From contig CAXAMN010023350.1 in NCBI GenBank assembly GCA_963970005.1, positions 281,699 through 345,698 of the forward strand: a DNA stretch of 64,000 nt, written 5' to 3'. Source of the DNA: Durusdinium trenchii. Lineage: Eukaryota > Sar > Dinophyceae > Suessiales > Symbiodiniaceae. Of this stretch, positions 19,398 to 30,325 are shown in pieces. The position numbers and the translations under genes are program-made. Numbering within the stretch: position 1 is the stretch's first letter; the number at the start of each line of letters is the position of its first letter. The notes under the pieces were generated by a model that was given only the letters and a program-made list of their open reading frames with translations, did not search any database and was not told where the DNA came from.

Positions 19398-20105
19398 GTT
19401 TTCACGCAAACGCTTGATACCAAAAGCGCGAATGCCAGCTTAACCGCAAGGAACGACTTTGCCACTGTTGGTGTTACTTGGATGCTTTGAGCCTTTTGCC
19501 TTGGACCTGTGTGTCAGATTAGATTTTCATTTTCTTTGCTTGGCCCTTCAAGGCTTCAATGAATACTCTGCTCCTGTCGGGGGCGACACCTGACCAAGCA
19601 GGCGCCTATATATGTATGTATAAAGTTCAAAAGTCTGGATGCGCTCATGCGGGTTGAACTTAGAATCTTGAAAGGACCGCCACCACCACCACTACTACTC
19701 CTCCTACTGCTGCTGCTGCTACTACTACTACTACTACGACTGCCACTACCAGTACCACTACCACTGCCAGTACCACTACCACTACCACTACCACTGCTAC
19801 TGCTACTGCTACTACTACGACGACGACGACTACGACTACTACTGCGACTACGACGACGACGACTACTACTACTGCTGCTGCTGCTACTGCTGCTGCTACT
19901 ACTACATACTACTACTACTACTACTATACGGCTACGACAACAACAACAACTACTACTATTACTGCTGCTGCTGCTGCTACTGCTGCTACTACTACTACTA
20001 CTATACGACTACCAGACAGAGACAGAGAGACAGAGAGAGCAGCTGACCACTGGCACAACCCTGGGCAGACTTGGTCAACAATCTCATGGACGAGGGCCCA
20101 GTTTT
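19398..20105 (+). CDS. Voltage-gated cation channel, S5-pore region exons
   Basis: About 19398-19472, after GTGCCCAG, reads VFTQTLDTKSANASLTARND and FATVG, the extracellular loop leading to the pore helix. About 20040-20105 reads LTTGTTL and, one base shifted, DLVNNLMDEGPVFY, which would fall after the pore helix where these channels have a G-T-x-x-D-x-x block. The one-base shift may be a sequencing error or an unrecognised splice. The selectivity segment itself is not securely identified. A compound triplet repeat occupies the intron between the two pieces. Confidence 0.5.
19676..20013. repeat. Compound triplet repeat (CTA/CTG/CCA/CGA)
   Basis: About 340 bp made almost wholly of triplets of form ACN or CTN with frequent switching between ACT, GCT, ACG and ACC. 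It lies in an intron of the channel gene. Translation gives poly-Leu/Arg/Pro, which is taken as an artefact of the repeat. Confidence 0.95.
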
Positions 20106-20366
20106 TTATATACTTATTCTGCCACTTGGAGCAACCAAGTTGAACCTAAGATTGAAAAGACAAGAATTGAATAGAGATGGCATTGCTTCTTGAAATGACA
20201 GAGCCAGCCAGCTGCGTATATTTGTTTGCTGATGCTTGTCCTTGTCCCATGGTCTGAGGACGTTCCTGCTACTGGCCTCTCTGACCGCTGCTTGTCTCAT
20301 TGCTGAGTGCATCAAATATGTAATTTCTTTGGTGAAGAGGCTGCGGTAGGAATTGTTGCAATTCAG

Positions 20367-20425
20367 GTGATGAACATGCTGATCGGAATCTTGTGCGAGG
20401 TGATTAGTGTCGTCTCTCACGTATT
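20367..20425 (+). CDS. Voltage-gated cation channel, S6 exon
   Basis: After TTGCAATTCAG the frame reads VMNMLIGILCEVISVVSHV. The T/V-x-NMLIG-[VI]-LCEV-[VI]-S-x-V block is the conserved end of S6 in this class of dinoflagellate and protist voltage-gated channels, where S6 lines the pore and continues into the cytoplasmic tail. Upstream of the acceptor the frame is also open (AAVGIVAIQ), so the exon may start earlier. Confidence 0.75.
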
Positions 20426-20625
20426 CCGCTTAGTGGATGCACTGCCAAGTGAAAGCCGAATGAAGCAGAAGTGAGACAGACGTGGTAGAGGCTGCACCAT
20501 CATCAAGATGAAATTCATTTATAAATCATTCCTGAGGTGGAGAGCGAGGAGATTAAGATTCTTGGACAAATAATAGTGGTAGCGATGAAGATGTAGTGAG
20601 CTTCGTCAATGCCACCGTTGTTGAC

Positions 20626-20839
20626 GTTGGAGGCCATCGCTATCAGGTTGGAGGCCATCGCTATTAGGTTGGAGGCCATTGCTATTCGGTTGGAGGCCAT
20701 CGCTAGTAGGTTGGAGGCCATCGCTATTAGGTTGCGGTTGGAGGCCATCGCTAGTAGGTTCCTCCATCGCTGTTAGGTTGGAGGCCATCGCTATTAGGTT
20801 GGAGTGAGCTTCGTAAATGCCAACGCTTTGTTGATGCCA
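20626..20839. repeat. 21-bp minisatellite with flanking direct repeat
   Basis: About eight units of GTTGGAGGCCATCGCTATTAG with single-base variants (CTAGTAG, CTATTCG, CTATCAG). The array is bracketed by two copies of GTGAGCTTCGT[CA]AATGCCA at about 20597 and 20804. Units match those at 4258-4475. It lies in an intron of the channel gene. Confidence 0.9.
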
Positions 20840-20969
20840 CATCACGTCCCTGAGGCTAACAGCTGTGAAGTTCTCTTTGCAACGAATTCTGGAGGAGACT
20901 GAAGCAGACTCTAGGCAGCCAATGCGTTCAGTTGCTTGTACCTTTGGCTAGCGGCTAGAGACACTCCCA

Positions 20970-21211
20970 GTGGCTTTCTTATGCTTCTTTCAAACCGCAC
21001 CAAGGATTCAGATGGTGACAAGAAATTGAGCAACTTGGGATCAACTGTGAGGAACGCATTCGTCGTTTTGAGTTTGTGCTTTCTAGAATAGAACTTTGAA
21101 CTCCGAAGTAGATTTGCAACTGCTCCCATGCACTAAGATCGGGAAGAGCTGGAAATGCTGCTCAAGAACCCCAAAGCTGTGCGCACGCTTGCAGATGTTG
21201 GTGTTGACGTG
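20970..21211 (+). CDS. Channel gene cytoplasmic tail, EF-hand exons
   Basis: Two exons. About 20970-21029 reads GFLMLLSNRTKDSDGDKKLS, in which DSDGDKKLS is the first nine positions of an EF-hand loop (D-x-D-G-D). About 21143-21211, after AGATCGG, reads EELEMLLKNPKAVRTLADVG and VDV. Joined, they give a complete loop closing with Glu at position 12 followed by the typical exiting helix. EF-hands here would let calcium modulate channel gating. Confidence 0.65.
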
Positions 21212-21385
21212 GCCTGACTTACAGATGTTTGTGTTCATGACTCATGTTTTACTCAATGTGCAGGCACAACCAATATTCAAAAAACACACAAGCTGATTGC
21301 GAACACAACAACCACGGACACAACAAGTCGGTCGTCCTTTGGAAGAAGATTTGATGTGCAAAGCAAGAGTCAGTGATCTAAGTTG

Positions 21386-21896
21386 CTCGCTTTGGTCGAC
21401 TTGATGGACTTTATTTTCGAACAGAATGAGGAGACCCGGGAAGGTCATTGCCTTGTAGGAAATAAAGCGCTGTGCAGGTAAAACCATGAGTTCTATTCAC
21501 TTGTTACCCACTACTGCAGAAAAGCAGGAGTATGCAGGAGTGTAATGTTTTCGAAGGGTGTGATTTCGATTGACGGCACGCATTTGACCTATTTGACATT
21601 GTTTAATCTTACTTTGATTTCTGCGTCTCTTCGCCACATCAGTGACTTTCCTTATCCAACATATACTGTAGTTCCTTGCAGCTGCACCAGGATTTGACAT
21701 TCCCTGAATTTATGGATATTGTTCTGGACTTGAGAGGGGACAATGCCGCGACTGCCAGCTCCTGAAATGCCTCAGTATACTTGGATGATAGTAGATTGAT
21801 GTGTACAGTCCGCTCCATTGTAGGTTCAGGGGCGCAACTGAACCAGTTGTGTGGGCAAGGTCAAGGACATTGTCGACCTCAGACGCTTTGTGCCTG
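21386..21896 (+). CDS. Channel gene cytoplasmic tail, second EF-hand region
   Basis: Three short exons in order. About 21386-21440 reads LALVDLMDFIFEQNEETREG. About 21691-21757, after GCACCAG, reads DLTFPEFMDIVLDLRGDNAA, the second half of an EF-hand (LTF-x-EFM). About 21852-21896 reads GKVKDIVDLRRFV. The order VDL-x-DFIF, LTFPEFM, VKDIVDLRRFV is the one I associate with the tails of dinoflagellate EF-hand voltage-gated channels. Several boundaries are ambiguous because AG occurs at both ends. Confidence 0.6.
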
Positions 21897-21942
21897 CCCC
21901 AGCACACTGAACATACATTGAACATATGTCTCAGGTCGCCTT

Positions 21943-22170
21943 GTGTTTATGAAAGGGCCAATAGCAGAGCGGAGAACAATTTCAATTGTCAGACAGAAGG
22001 TCAGCGCCCAGACCAAAAAGATCGAGAAAGTCTACAGAGCGACCTTGATGCAATGTAGAAACGACTGCCAGGGAGGGCCCATGGGACGCACACTCGTGTC
22101 AGGATGCGGCCCAGCGGCAAGTGACAACAGCATCACTGAAGCCGCCCTCAGCACCTCAACCATCGCTTGA
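21943..22170 (+). CDS. Possible last exon of the channel gene
   Basis: Two frames compete. One (from an ATG at 21943) gives a basic stretch RRTISIVRQKVSAQTKKIEK; the other ends RPDQKDRESLQSDLDAM at TAG 22058. Either could be the terminal cytoplasmic segment after the VDLRRFV exon. No motif decides between them. Confidence 0.3.
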   Translation: MFMKGPIAERRTISIVRQKVSAQTKKIEKVYRATLMQCRNDCQGGPMGRTLVSGCGPAASDNSITEAALSTSTIA

Positions 22171-22787
22171 GGATCATTTTGGAAAGCATGCATGAGCCGA
22201 GATGATTCATCAATACGATGAGCTTGGCTTCAGGCTTTGAGGTCGCAAGACTCCCTGTAGGGAGGAGAAAAAACAGATCAAGGTTGTTGAGCCGCGTTCA
22301 ATTCGCTGAGCTCAACTTGGGAAAGGCTGCAGACCGTGTTTAAGCTTGGGTCGCAGTGCAGAGGTGGGAACTTAGAAGATACAGCTTAACATGCAATGAA
22401 CATCATGCTCATTGCAATCTACAATCTGGTCCAACCAAGCGGCTTCCGCACTGCTGACCTTAGAGGTCTAATTTGATCAAGCCGATGTCTCACCCCCCGC
22501 CAAGCGACTGCAACAAGCTTCGGCTTTTTTTGCCAGTTGCAAGTGGCCACATGTCAGAACCTGAAATAGCTTCGATCAACACAAATGTGTGGTAACTTTG
22601 CGACGTTGTTGCCAAACGGGCCAGAACGTTTTGGAAGAGCATTATTCTTGTTTCAGTCTGGTGAAGTTGCGAGTCAAAGAAGATAGGCAGTGGCCAGTAT
22701 GCAAAAAGGAGGGCTTGTGACTAATGCCTTCGTGTTTGCGCAGCAGGAATCGCATGGGCTGTTAAAATATATACATGTTTTGTTTCA

Positions 22788-24512
22788 CAATTCATGAGGT
22801 TCCGCACGATGGCGTCTTTGTTGTTGTGCCAAGTCAGATGTCATGCTGTGCAATGCTAGTTCTGCGTGGAAGGCCTTCAGCATTGACGCGTCGTTCTGTT
22901 TGGAACGTGTGTGTAGTTTACTGTAGACAAGAATGATCTCTGCAATTGCAGGCCTGCCGCAACTTTCCATAGCATACACCGGTAACCGGTGCATTTTCCT
23001 TCAGGTACTAGAATGAATTGCGATTGCAAGCCTGACACAGCCAATCAGAGGAGTATCCCTGGATGTTCTTAACACCGTGAGCTTGAATATTGTTGATCGC
23101 GTTGTTGAGAACTCCTCACAGTGCCGCGGCTCTCCATGTTTCTGGGTGGTGAGCATACCCATTGGATGAGCGCGGTGTGCGAAATTGTTGCCCTAGGAAT
23201 CCAGATTGGCCTTGAACGTCTTTGATTTCTAGTTGCCGGCCTGAACGCAGGGCGGCTGAATGCTTTGCAAGGACGAGCTCAATGAGCACTTTGAACCACC
23301 ATCTATACACAGTACAAGCTGCCATGAGGATGCAAAGCCCGCAAAGTTTTTGCCAATTGATAGACCAGGATGCAATTTCGATGACCCCTTTTGCTCCCAT
23401 GAGCGCAAAAGAGACGCAAAGAGCAAAGTTGTTCTCAACTGCGCTGTTCGACACCACTTTGCACAGCCTCTTTGCTTTTGCTGACCCCAGCCTTTTGGCA
23501 TAGCCATTTTGGCCCACATGTAGCGCTTCGTTACTTTTCGCCAGGGAACGAATCTCGACAGATTGGGTCGAGCGCATTGTATAGCATTCAGCATGCAGAA
23601 TGCCGAGCAGTCAGCCGAGGAATCTCCATAGAATCATGAAGCTCAGGGCGGAAACCAACTTCCTCCTGAGGAAGCAATTGAAGCAGGCTGGGCACAGAGA
23701 AATAGTACTTGACGCCACTGAAGCTTCGAGAAAGTGAGAAGTTCACTTGGGGCTTGGTGCATTTCGCAGGGAAAATGCCATGGAAACATGAAAGTCCGCT
23801 TTTTAGTGATTTGAGCTTGCGTAGAGTGGACCACATAATGCCTTTCCTGCCAGATCGAAAGTAGTACGAAGCCGCACGCGTAGACGATGGCAGTCGTGCC
23901 ATCCGAACCCAACAGTTACCCAAAATTAAGATTTCTGCGCGGCTGCTGCGCTTGTGAATCCCTCCAATACGAGATCACGCCACCCTGAAACAGTACTCCT
24001 GCACGCAAAAATGGAAAGTACCATGTACTTGTAGCGCTGAAGCTTACCTCCAATGCCTGACCTTAAACCCCAATACAAGGATAGACTTGGCCATATCGCT
24101 ATATTGCCTTGGAAAGATAAATTGTTCATGCGATTGTTCGTTCATTTTTTGCGGGCGACCGATGCCAAACCACACCTCTGAAACCGTCTAAACTTGCAGA
24201 TTTTCAGCTTTGGACCTGTCCTGGTCCGACCTGTCGCCAGTGGATTTTTCAGGCCTTGGGACCTTTCGAGATAATTGGTGGTGCAGCACTTTCTACTCTG
24301 GTGCGGTTCTTGGGAGTTTTGCTGTTGACATTTGGCAGCTGCTTTCTGCCTGCAAGCCGGGTGCTGATCTTCCAAGAGAATCGTCAGATCGTCCAGAGCT
24401 TTTTGCGAGCGCATCAGTGTCAACATCCTTGTAAGACTTTGGTGGCAGTTCCTTGGACATGCTTGGGTTTTGGAGCAAGTTGGCGCCCCTTCCAGGCATT
24501 TGTGCTAGCATT
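22788..24512 (-). CDS. Unrecognised minus-strand gene with membrane segment
   Basis: Protein-like frames follow one another on the minus strand. About 24512-24293 reads SMSKELPPKSYKDVDTDALA and KSSGRSDDSLGRSAPG. About 23780-23588 reads SGVKYYFSVPSLLQLLPQEE and VGFRPELHDSMEIPRL. About 23500-23116 contains two hydrophobic helices around ALCVSFALMGAKGVIEIA and LCGLCILMAACTVYRWWFKV, then LVLAKHSAALRSGRQLEIKD, ending at a stop. About 22930-22788 reads MLKAFHAELALHSMTSDLAQ and ends HRAEPHEL before TGA. Together they suggest one multi-exon gene, convergent with the channel gene. Function unknown; exon linkage is inference. Confidence 0.35.
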
Positions 24513-24844
24513 TTGGTCAAGCAGTTGTTTGATCAGAGCATCTTCACCTTCAGTAGCCATGCCACTTGCTTGCAAAGGAGAGTGTCACGAATGTTTGCAA
24601 TTAAGCATCATGTGAATCATGTGCTTTGATGATCCAGTCTCCTGCAACCTTGGCTTGGAACAACAATTGAGCTAGCTAGAGCTTACTGGCCATTTGGCTC
24701 CAGGTTGATTGTGGGGGTGCTTGTGTGCGCCCAAGTCAATTTGTTGTGTCAGGAGCTGTGGGTTGTCAACTGAAGCCCCGGCTCTCACTGACAAGGATGC
24801 CTATGTTAGTCTAACTAAGTATCATCAAACTGCTTCCGTCAGGC

Positions 24845-26069
24845 CATTATGGCATTCCTGGCAAACTACATCGGCGTGGCGCTTTTCTCAGCAATTGCGC
24901 AAGGTAAAGGTGTTCTGAAGAGATGTGCTGCCGACTGTCAAGGCCAGATACAGGCTGCAGAGGACCTGCAGAGCTTGGTTGGTGATCGCTTTATGCTTGT
25001 GGGTCCCATGGCAGCACAACTTTCGGCCCCTGATGCCTATGACATTGAACTGACTTGCGCTTAGGCCGGTATTCTGGTGGGCCTTGTGACTCAGCAGCAT
25101 GCCCCTGCTTCGGCAAAAGCATCCTAGATCTTGGCCCGCGGATAGTTGGACGTGATATGCAGTGTGTTTGTGCTTATGTTTGTGTGTGGATGCATGCAAT
25201 CTTTCATTCAGAAGGGCGCGGAATGGGTGAAATGAGGTACTAGGCAATAACTACTGGTGGATGGGTGTGGCAAAGTATCAAGAGTATCAGCAAATGGCCA
25301 GCTACGCGCCGTGCTGAGATGAAGAGACTTTGTTTGCCGGGCCGGGGATTCGTAATTAAGCTAACCTCGCGCTGAATGGCCGAGGTGAATGTTCATCCTT
25401 CCCGGGACAAAGGTGGTTCTTTCATGGATGCTGCTGCCATTTACTTCAAGGCAGTACACAGGAGGGCACTTTGCACATTCGAAAGGAACTCGGCTTAACA
25501 TGTCAGGACAGCTCAAAGGTGGACAGAACCAAGGCCATCGCCTTTCGAAATGGCCTGACCTATTGCACCTTGGCGGCATGATTTGCACTGTGCAGTAGCT
25601 TGTTTTTGTTCATCATTTCATTTGCCTTTCAAATAGTTATTTTTTTGATCCTTGATCCAGGCATTGCACCCATTTACCTTGAGCCGCTGGAAGCAGGCAG
25701 CAATGCAACAAACTCTAGAAGAACCTCATCAGGCGGGAGATTGTGGCTTTGGTGTCGCATTCGCGCTTGGGTGTCAATTCTTGGGCTCATGTTCTCCAGG
25801 CTTTCTAATCCCAAGCAGTGGTGACTTGTCACAAGAATACGAAGACAAACGTAGAGCTCAGCTACAGTCAATGATCAGTGCTTCGTGAACTCGTGGGATG
25901 GTGGTGGCGGGATGGGTCGAACCCAAATGGTGCCAAACAGTTCTTGGATGGGAAACCCGCACCTAGCACTATGCAACTTTTGCCTGGAACGGCAACGCCG
26001 GAAGTCTGGAATCAGGCCGTGCTCGCAACTTTTGGGATCCGGGTCCAGTCCAAGCAACCCTGGAACTAG
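24845..26069 (+). CDS. Unrecognised plus-strand gene (putative exons)
   Basis: Protein-like pieces on the plus strand: about 24845-24905 AIMAFLANYIGVALFSAIAQ; about 25408-25496 DKGGSFMDAAAIYFKAVHRR; about 25655-25887 TLSRWKQAAMQQTLEEPHQA and QEYEDKRRAQLQSMISAS; about 25884-26069 LRELVGWWWRDGSNPNGAKQ then FLDGKPAPSTMQLLPGTATP, ending TAG. The last two overlap in different frames and may be joined by splicing or a shift. No family was recognised. Confidence 0.3.
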
Positions 26070-26180
26070 GCCCTACCTGGAATCGAGCTAGGATCGCGAT
26101 TTTTTCCCTCGAATTCTGCAGCCATCCCCTGATTCCATTGCCTTAGTACGTCGTAGCCCTGCCTATTCTGCATTCGGGAT

Positions 26181-26549
26181 TTGGCGGGTCCAGAGACACC
26201 GAGTGACCGCGCAAGTGCGCCTCGCAAGTTTTCTTATCAAATACGTAAGTCTATGTGGTGTCTATGCCGATACGAGAGTAATACTAGCCTTGTAGGAGGT
26301 AAATCAAGAAATCCAAGAGCACTTGTTGATGACAATTTTAGACTAGTTTCTGAACTATCTCTTAGTTTCAAGTCATTTGGCGACAGAGTGGAAAGCAGCA
26401 TGAGGATTTGTATAGGCAGGTGCATTGCAGTCCAAAAGTTCGACACTCACAGTGCCACAGAGCTGCCAAATTCCAAGCTGCCAACAACTTTCCAGTACCT
26501 TGCGCGGAGCTGCATATTATATTTGTATAACTGGATGCAGATGCCATAG
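26181..26549 (+). CDS. Isolated 122-codon ORF, unassigned
   Basis: An open frame with moderately protein-like content (for example RALVDDNFRLVSELSLSFKS and FGDRVESSMRICIG). The codons are more A/T-ending than in the neighbours. The minus strand is also partly open over the same DNA. It could be chance or a remnant of transferred DNA. Confidence 0.2.
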   Translation: MAGPETPSDRASAPRKFSYQIRKSMWCLCRYESNTSLVGGKSRNPRALVDDNFRLVSELSLSFKSFGDRVESSMRICIGRCIAVQKFDTHSATELPNSKLPTTFQYLARSCILYLYNWMQMP

Positions 26550-26879
26550 TCATGTACTCTCACCCAACTTGCTTGAACGCCTTTCTTGACACCCTTGGGC
26601 TCATAATCATGTTTATCCTGCTAACATTTGGCCACTGATGCAGAATACGGCCGGGCTGGTCACTGCTAGCCGCTAGCCCTCCTCCTCTTGTAAAGTGTGC
26701 CCTCACCTTAGTGACTTAGTGCTGTCGGCGTGGCTTCTCCTTTGAGGAATTCCGCCCACAACTTGCCTACAAAACGGGAAAGTACACTTGCACGGCCGGC
26801 AAACTTCTCCCATTGTAGTTGACGCATAAGCAGCGTGGGCAGCATTGTGGCGCCAATATATAGTACCTACGGGACACAT

Positions 26880-27785
26880 GCTAAAGCCTTGCAATTACTG
26901 GTGCAGCCTGGGCCAGCTCCTGCCTTTGTGATTAGCTGATAGCCTTTGGATGTCTCCATTCCCATCAACTCATTTCTTGAGTTTTCACTGTCGGAAGATG
27001 TGGGCTGATCTGAGGTACCTTGGACTTCTGGGCAGTCGGTACAGACTGCTGCGGAACCACTGGAACTCCGCGACTTAGCCAGGATCATTTTTTTCGGACA
27101 TTGCTAGCCGGAAGGCCTTTTGGGAAGCGATTCGTGCTACCAAGATTGAAAGGGTAGTGAAAACCAAGACCACCCTTTCGTGCTTTGTTGGTGATTTGGC
27201 GGCACCTGTCGCCTTGCGCAATTTTTGACAGAGAGTTTGACTTCATTTTGTGCCAAGATTCACGTGTTACGACGGGGCCAACCCCTTTGCTCGATCTGGC
27301 CTCCGAGTGCTTGATGAGACGCATACAGCCTGATGCCCTAGTTGATTTTGCCACTTGCAGCTCCTGAAAGTTGAGAACATCAAGAATTGCCTGTTTTGGA
27401 GTCTTGGGAATCTCTTGATGCAAAGGCTATGTACCAACTTGCAGTGCAGGACGCTGCCAGACTAGAGCATGCTGCCTCATCACCACTCCAAACGGCTTCG
27501 AACCTCGCCGTGTATTGCTAACATTGACATGGAAGGAGTGGACAGCCACAACTGGAATTCCTGCGAAGAATCCACTTTTCTTTATGTGACCTGCCCTGCA
27601 GCAAGATCGCTTTGTGTGTTTCATCGCTCGTTGGTTTTGGGGTTGGTTGTTTCTTTTTTCCCGTTTCTTCTGGCCACTTCCTGGTGCCCAAGGTGGTCTC
27701 TTGACCCTGTGGCAGTGGAAGAGAAGCTTAAAGGCACTTTCTTCGAAGGTGTTTTTGTGAAGGCATCACTTCCGAAGTCTTCCTG
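26880..27785 (-). CDS. Unrecognised minus-strand gene (three putative exons)
   Basis: On the minus strand about 27785-27615 reads FGSDAFTKTPSKKVPLSFSS and TATGSRDHLGHQEVARRNG. About 27423-27090 reads KQAILDVLNFQELQVAKSTR and KSNSLSKIAQGDRCRQITNK. About 27088-26880 reads KSRSSSGSAAVCTDCPEVQG and SDSENSRNELMGMETSKG. The second and third meet at a run of seven A residues where the frame changes, which may be a homopolymer error. The product would be Ser/Lys-rich and largely disordered. No family recognised. Confidence 0.3.
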
Positions 27786-28614
27786 AGCAGATTTCAGTCA
27801 GGCCTGGCCAGCAATAGTCTCATTAAATTCGGCTTCGTGTATGCCCTTGCAGCTTGTTTGAACATAGGATCTTGCCTGTGATCTGATCTCGACATTTCCC
27901 TAAGCAGAACCTAATAAATGGTTGCCTTTGAGAATTTGGCTACCCAAGGCTTCGCTTTTCGTGTCCTACGCCCTGCACATGTTCCTCCGCTACTTCAAGG
28001 TGTTATAGGCACAACATGTGCTTAAAGCCTTGGCGAGGAAGTCCCTGATCCCTTGCAGAGTTGGAAGAAGTTGTTGTTGACGTGTGTTGACCGGTGGTGC
28101 GTGATTGAAGTGTCTTGACCTGTCAAACCAGGCAAGGCAATACACAAACGTGTCACTTGGCATAGAACCAATGTATGTACATATCGTTCCGGCAAAAATG
28201 AAGAAGGCCCTACCGCTGTGAAAGAGAGGTTTCCTTGCATGATCAACGTAAGGTCAATCAGAGAGATTAACCAACCACTAGCCGTTTGTCGGCGCAAACT
28301 GTTGCTCAAGCAAACCTACTGCATCCTTCGTGATGCGGCCAGAAGAATCTGCCACTGATGCTGATGGCAAAAGTCTAACTCTATAATCTAAACTCTCAAC
28401 TCTTAGTGAGCAAAGTCATCGTCTTGATGCTGATTGAACATGAGAAAAGTGAGATTGCGGATCTCTCTCTCTATATATATGTAGAGAGAGAGAGTGTGGG
28501 AGAGGGAGACATCACACACATCACACACATCACAACTCATATTCAGGTCGCTTCGCGACAACAACCACCCGCACCAGTGGCTCTCAGACTCAGAGGGAGG
28601 GTAAAAGAAGCACG
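27786..28614. other. No supported gene
   Basis: Overlapping short frames on both strands without family signature. A CTCTCTCTATATATATGTAGAGAGAG inverted microsatellite lies at about 28462-28494. Confidence 0.45.
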
Positions 28615-29240
28615 TATCTACAATCACTCTATTTTTGGACCCTTTGATGATCACTTTGATGCATTGTTTAGTTATATATGTCTTACTTGCATTTTGCAAG
28701 CATTGTTGGATCTATTTTTTGACCCCCTTGAAATTGTACAATTTCAAGGGGGTCCCATAATAGTGATTATGTACAATAAACTATACAATGTGCATGACCG
28801 AGGCAAGGCTTAGAGATGAACGCAGCATGAAGTGGATGAAGAAAATAAAGACCTTGCAACGTGCAAGCATCGTTGGATATATTTTTCGCCCCTTGAAATT
28901 GTACATTTTCAGGGATACCCAACAATGCTTGCAAATGAATATACTTTCGACACCCTTAAAACATGTACGGTTCAAGGGGGTCGAAAAATAGAGTGATCAT
29001 GTAATCATACATGTGCAAAACACTATACAATGTGCATGGCCGCAAAGCTTAGAAATGAACGCAGCATGAAATGGATGAACAATACAGAGAGAAGTGTTTG
29101 TAATCACCCTATTTTTGGATCCTCTTACAATTTCTTTAATTATGCCGCGCCATTTGTTGGACTCTCTTGCCGATTGTTTGCAAGCATTGTTGGATCTACT
29201 TTTTGCAACCCTTGAAATTGTACATTTTCAGGGGGTCCAA
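28615..29240. repeat. Nested palindromic MITE-like repeats
   Basis: Motifs AATCACTCTATTTTTGGACC (about 28621), its inverse GGGGTCGAAAAATAGAGTGA (about 28977) and AATCACCCTATTTTTGGATC (about 29102) act like terminal inverted repeats. Internal blocks GCAAGCATTGTTGGAT and CCCTTGAAATTGTACA recur three times each, some inverted. A block AATGTGCATG followed by AAGCTTAGAAATGAACGCAGC-type sequence occurs twice (about 28790 and 29025). The pattern suggests tandem or nested non-autonomous DNA transposons. Confidence 0.7.
28721..28754. repeat. Perfect 34-bp palindrome
   Basis: GACCCCCTTGAAATTGT is followed immediately by its exact reverse complement with no spacer. It sits inside the MITE-like cluster; shorter, diverged versions lie near 28893 and 29212. 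Confidence 0.95.
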
Positions 29241-29672
29241 GTTAAACTAATTGGCTGGCATTTTGTACAAAAAACTACACACGTGCAACCAGCTGATGCA
29301 TATGCCACATACCAGAAAACAAACTATAGAATTGCAACTGGTTGATGCACATGACGCAGTCATGAAATATATTTTTGAACATAGGCGGTTGAGAGTTTGC
29401 CTTTCATGGACGTGGTGATGCAAATGATACGACAATGAGACATATAGTCAGGCATAGGTGATATGTGAAGACCATCTTCAATGTTTTCCCAGACGAACAT
29501 GCCCTCCCTCTAGCCAAAGCTATATAGCAATGAACGCTCTACTTTCATGTTAACGCCTCAACACCTTCGGTAACACAGCGCTCATTGATATGTGCACGCA
29601 CGGATCTAGCATCAAGAAGGCGTTATTTTTTCGCGGGCATCTTTCCAGACCACATGTGTTTCCGTGCTTCAT

Positions 29673-30325
29673 GAAGCCTTTTGTTGCGCTTGCCTGTGAA
29701 GCTGGTGTGGGCCTGAGGCAAATTAAGCATGCAACAGAGTGCATCCGTGCTTCGACGACATGTGCTAGTCGAGTGGCAGTTTTCCTGGTCAGGCTGGCAG
29801 GGGCCAGGGCCATCATGGAAGTGGAGGTGAGTTGACGGAATCATTAGAAACCGATAGCATCGTCGCTCATCATCACATCTTGAGCTGGCTTGGAGTTTAG
29901 GTGAAACCAGCATCAGCAGAAGAACTGGAGGCGTGGACTGCGGGGACTCTTCCGGTACTCTTCCTCTAAAGTGTTTGGCATACTACGGTAGACATCGGTA
30001 GACTGTATCGATGTGATGTGCCCTGTCTTTGCTATTTACTTCAGGCCTTCGTTGGCCAGAACAGGCGATGGCTGCCCGATGATGCCGAGAAGGCACTGTG
30101 GCCAGAACGCTGCGGAAGCCGCGTTGGGTCGACGGGCGTTTTCTCAGGTTCTTCGGGGCATGAGTGGCTTGGATCAGCGACGGGCACCGGACCTGGGATG
30201 ATGTGATGTAGGGCAAGGCACAGTGTCCTTGCTTTGTGACCTTTGTTTGTCCTTTTTTTCAGGTCATCAGCGCCGGCACAATGTCCAGTGTTCAGAACCC
30301 CATTGCAGTGATCCAGGCCAAATGA
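29673..30325 (+). CDS. Unrecognised plus-strand gene, 3' exons
   Basis: Exon-like frames in order: about 29673-29826 VALACEAGVGLRQIKHATEC and ASRVAVFLVRLAGARAIMEV; about 29901-29955 VKPASAEELEAWTAGTLP; about 30044-30193 AFVGQNRRWLPDDAEKALWP and GSTGVFSGSSGHEWLGSATG; and 30263-30325, after a strong CCTTTTTTTCAG acceptor, VISAGTMSSVQNPIAVIQAK ending in TGA. The last exon is the best defined. No family was recognised. The MITE-like cluster lies just upstream. Confidence 0.4.

Noticed and set aside
19647..20174. A 175-codon frame rich in Leu, Arg and Pro
   Set aside because: It is the translation of the compound triplet repeat and continues into unrelated sequence.
20626..20839. CRISPR array
   Set aside because: Units abut without unique spacers, and the genome context is eukaryotic; it is a minisatellite.
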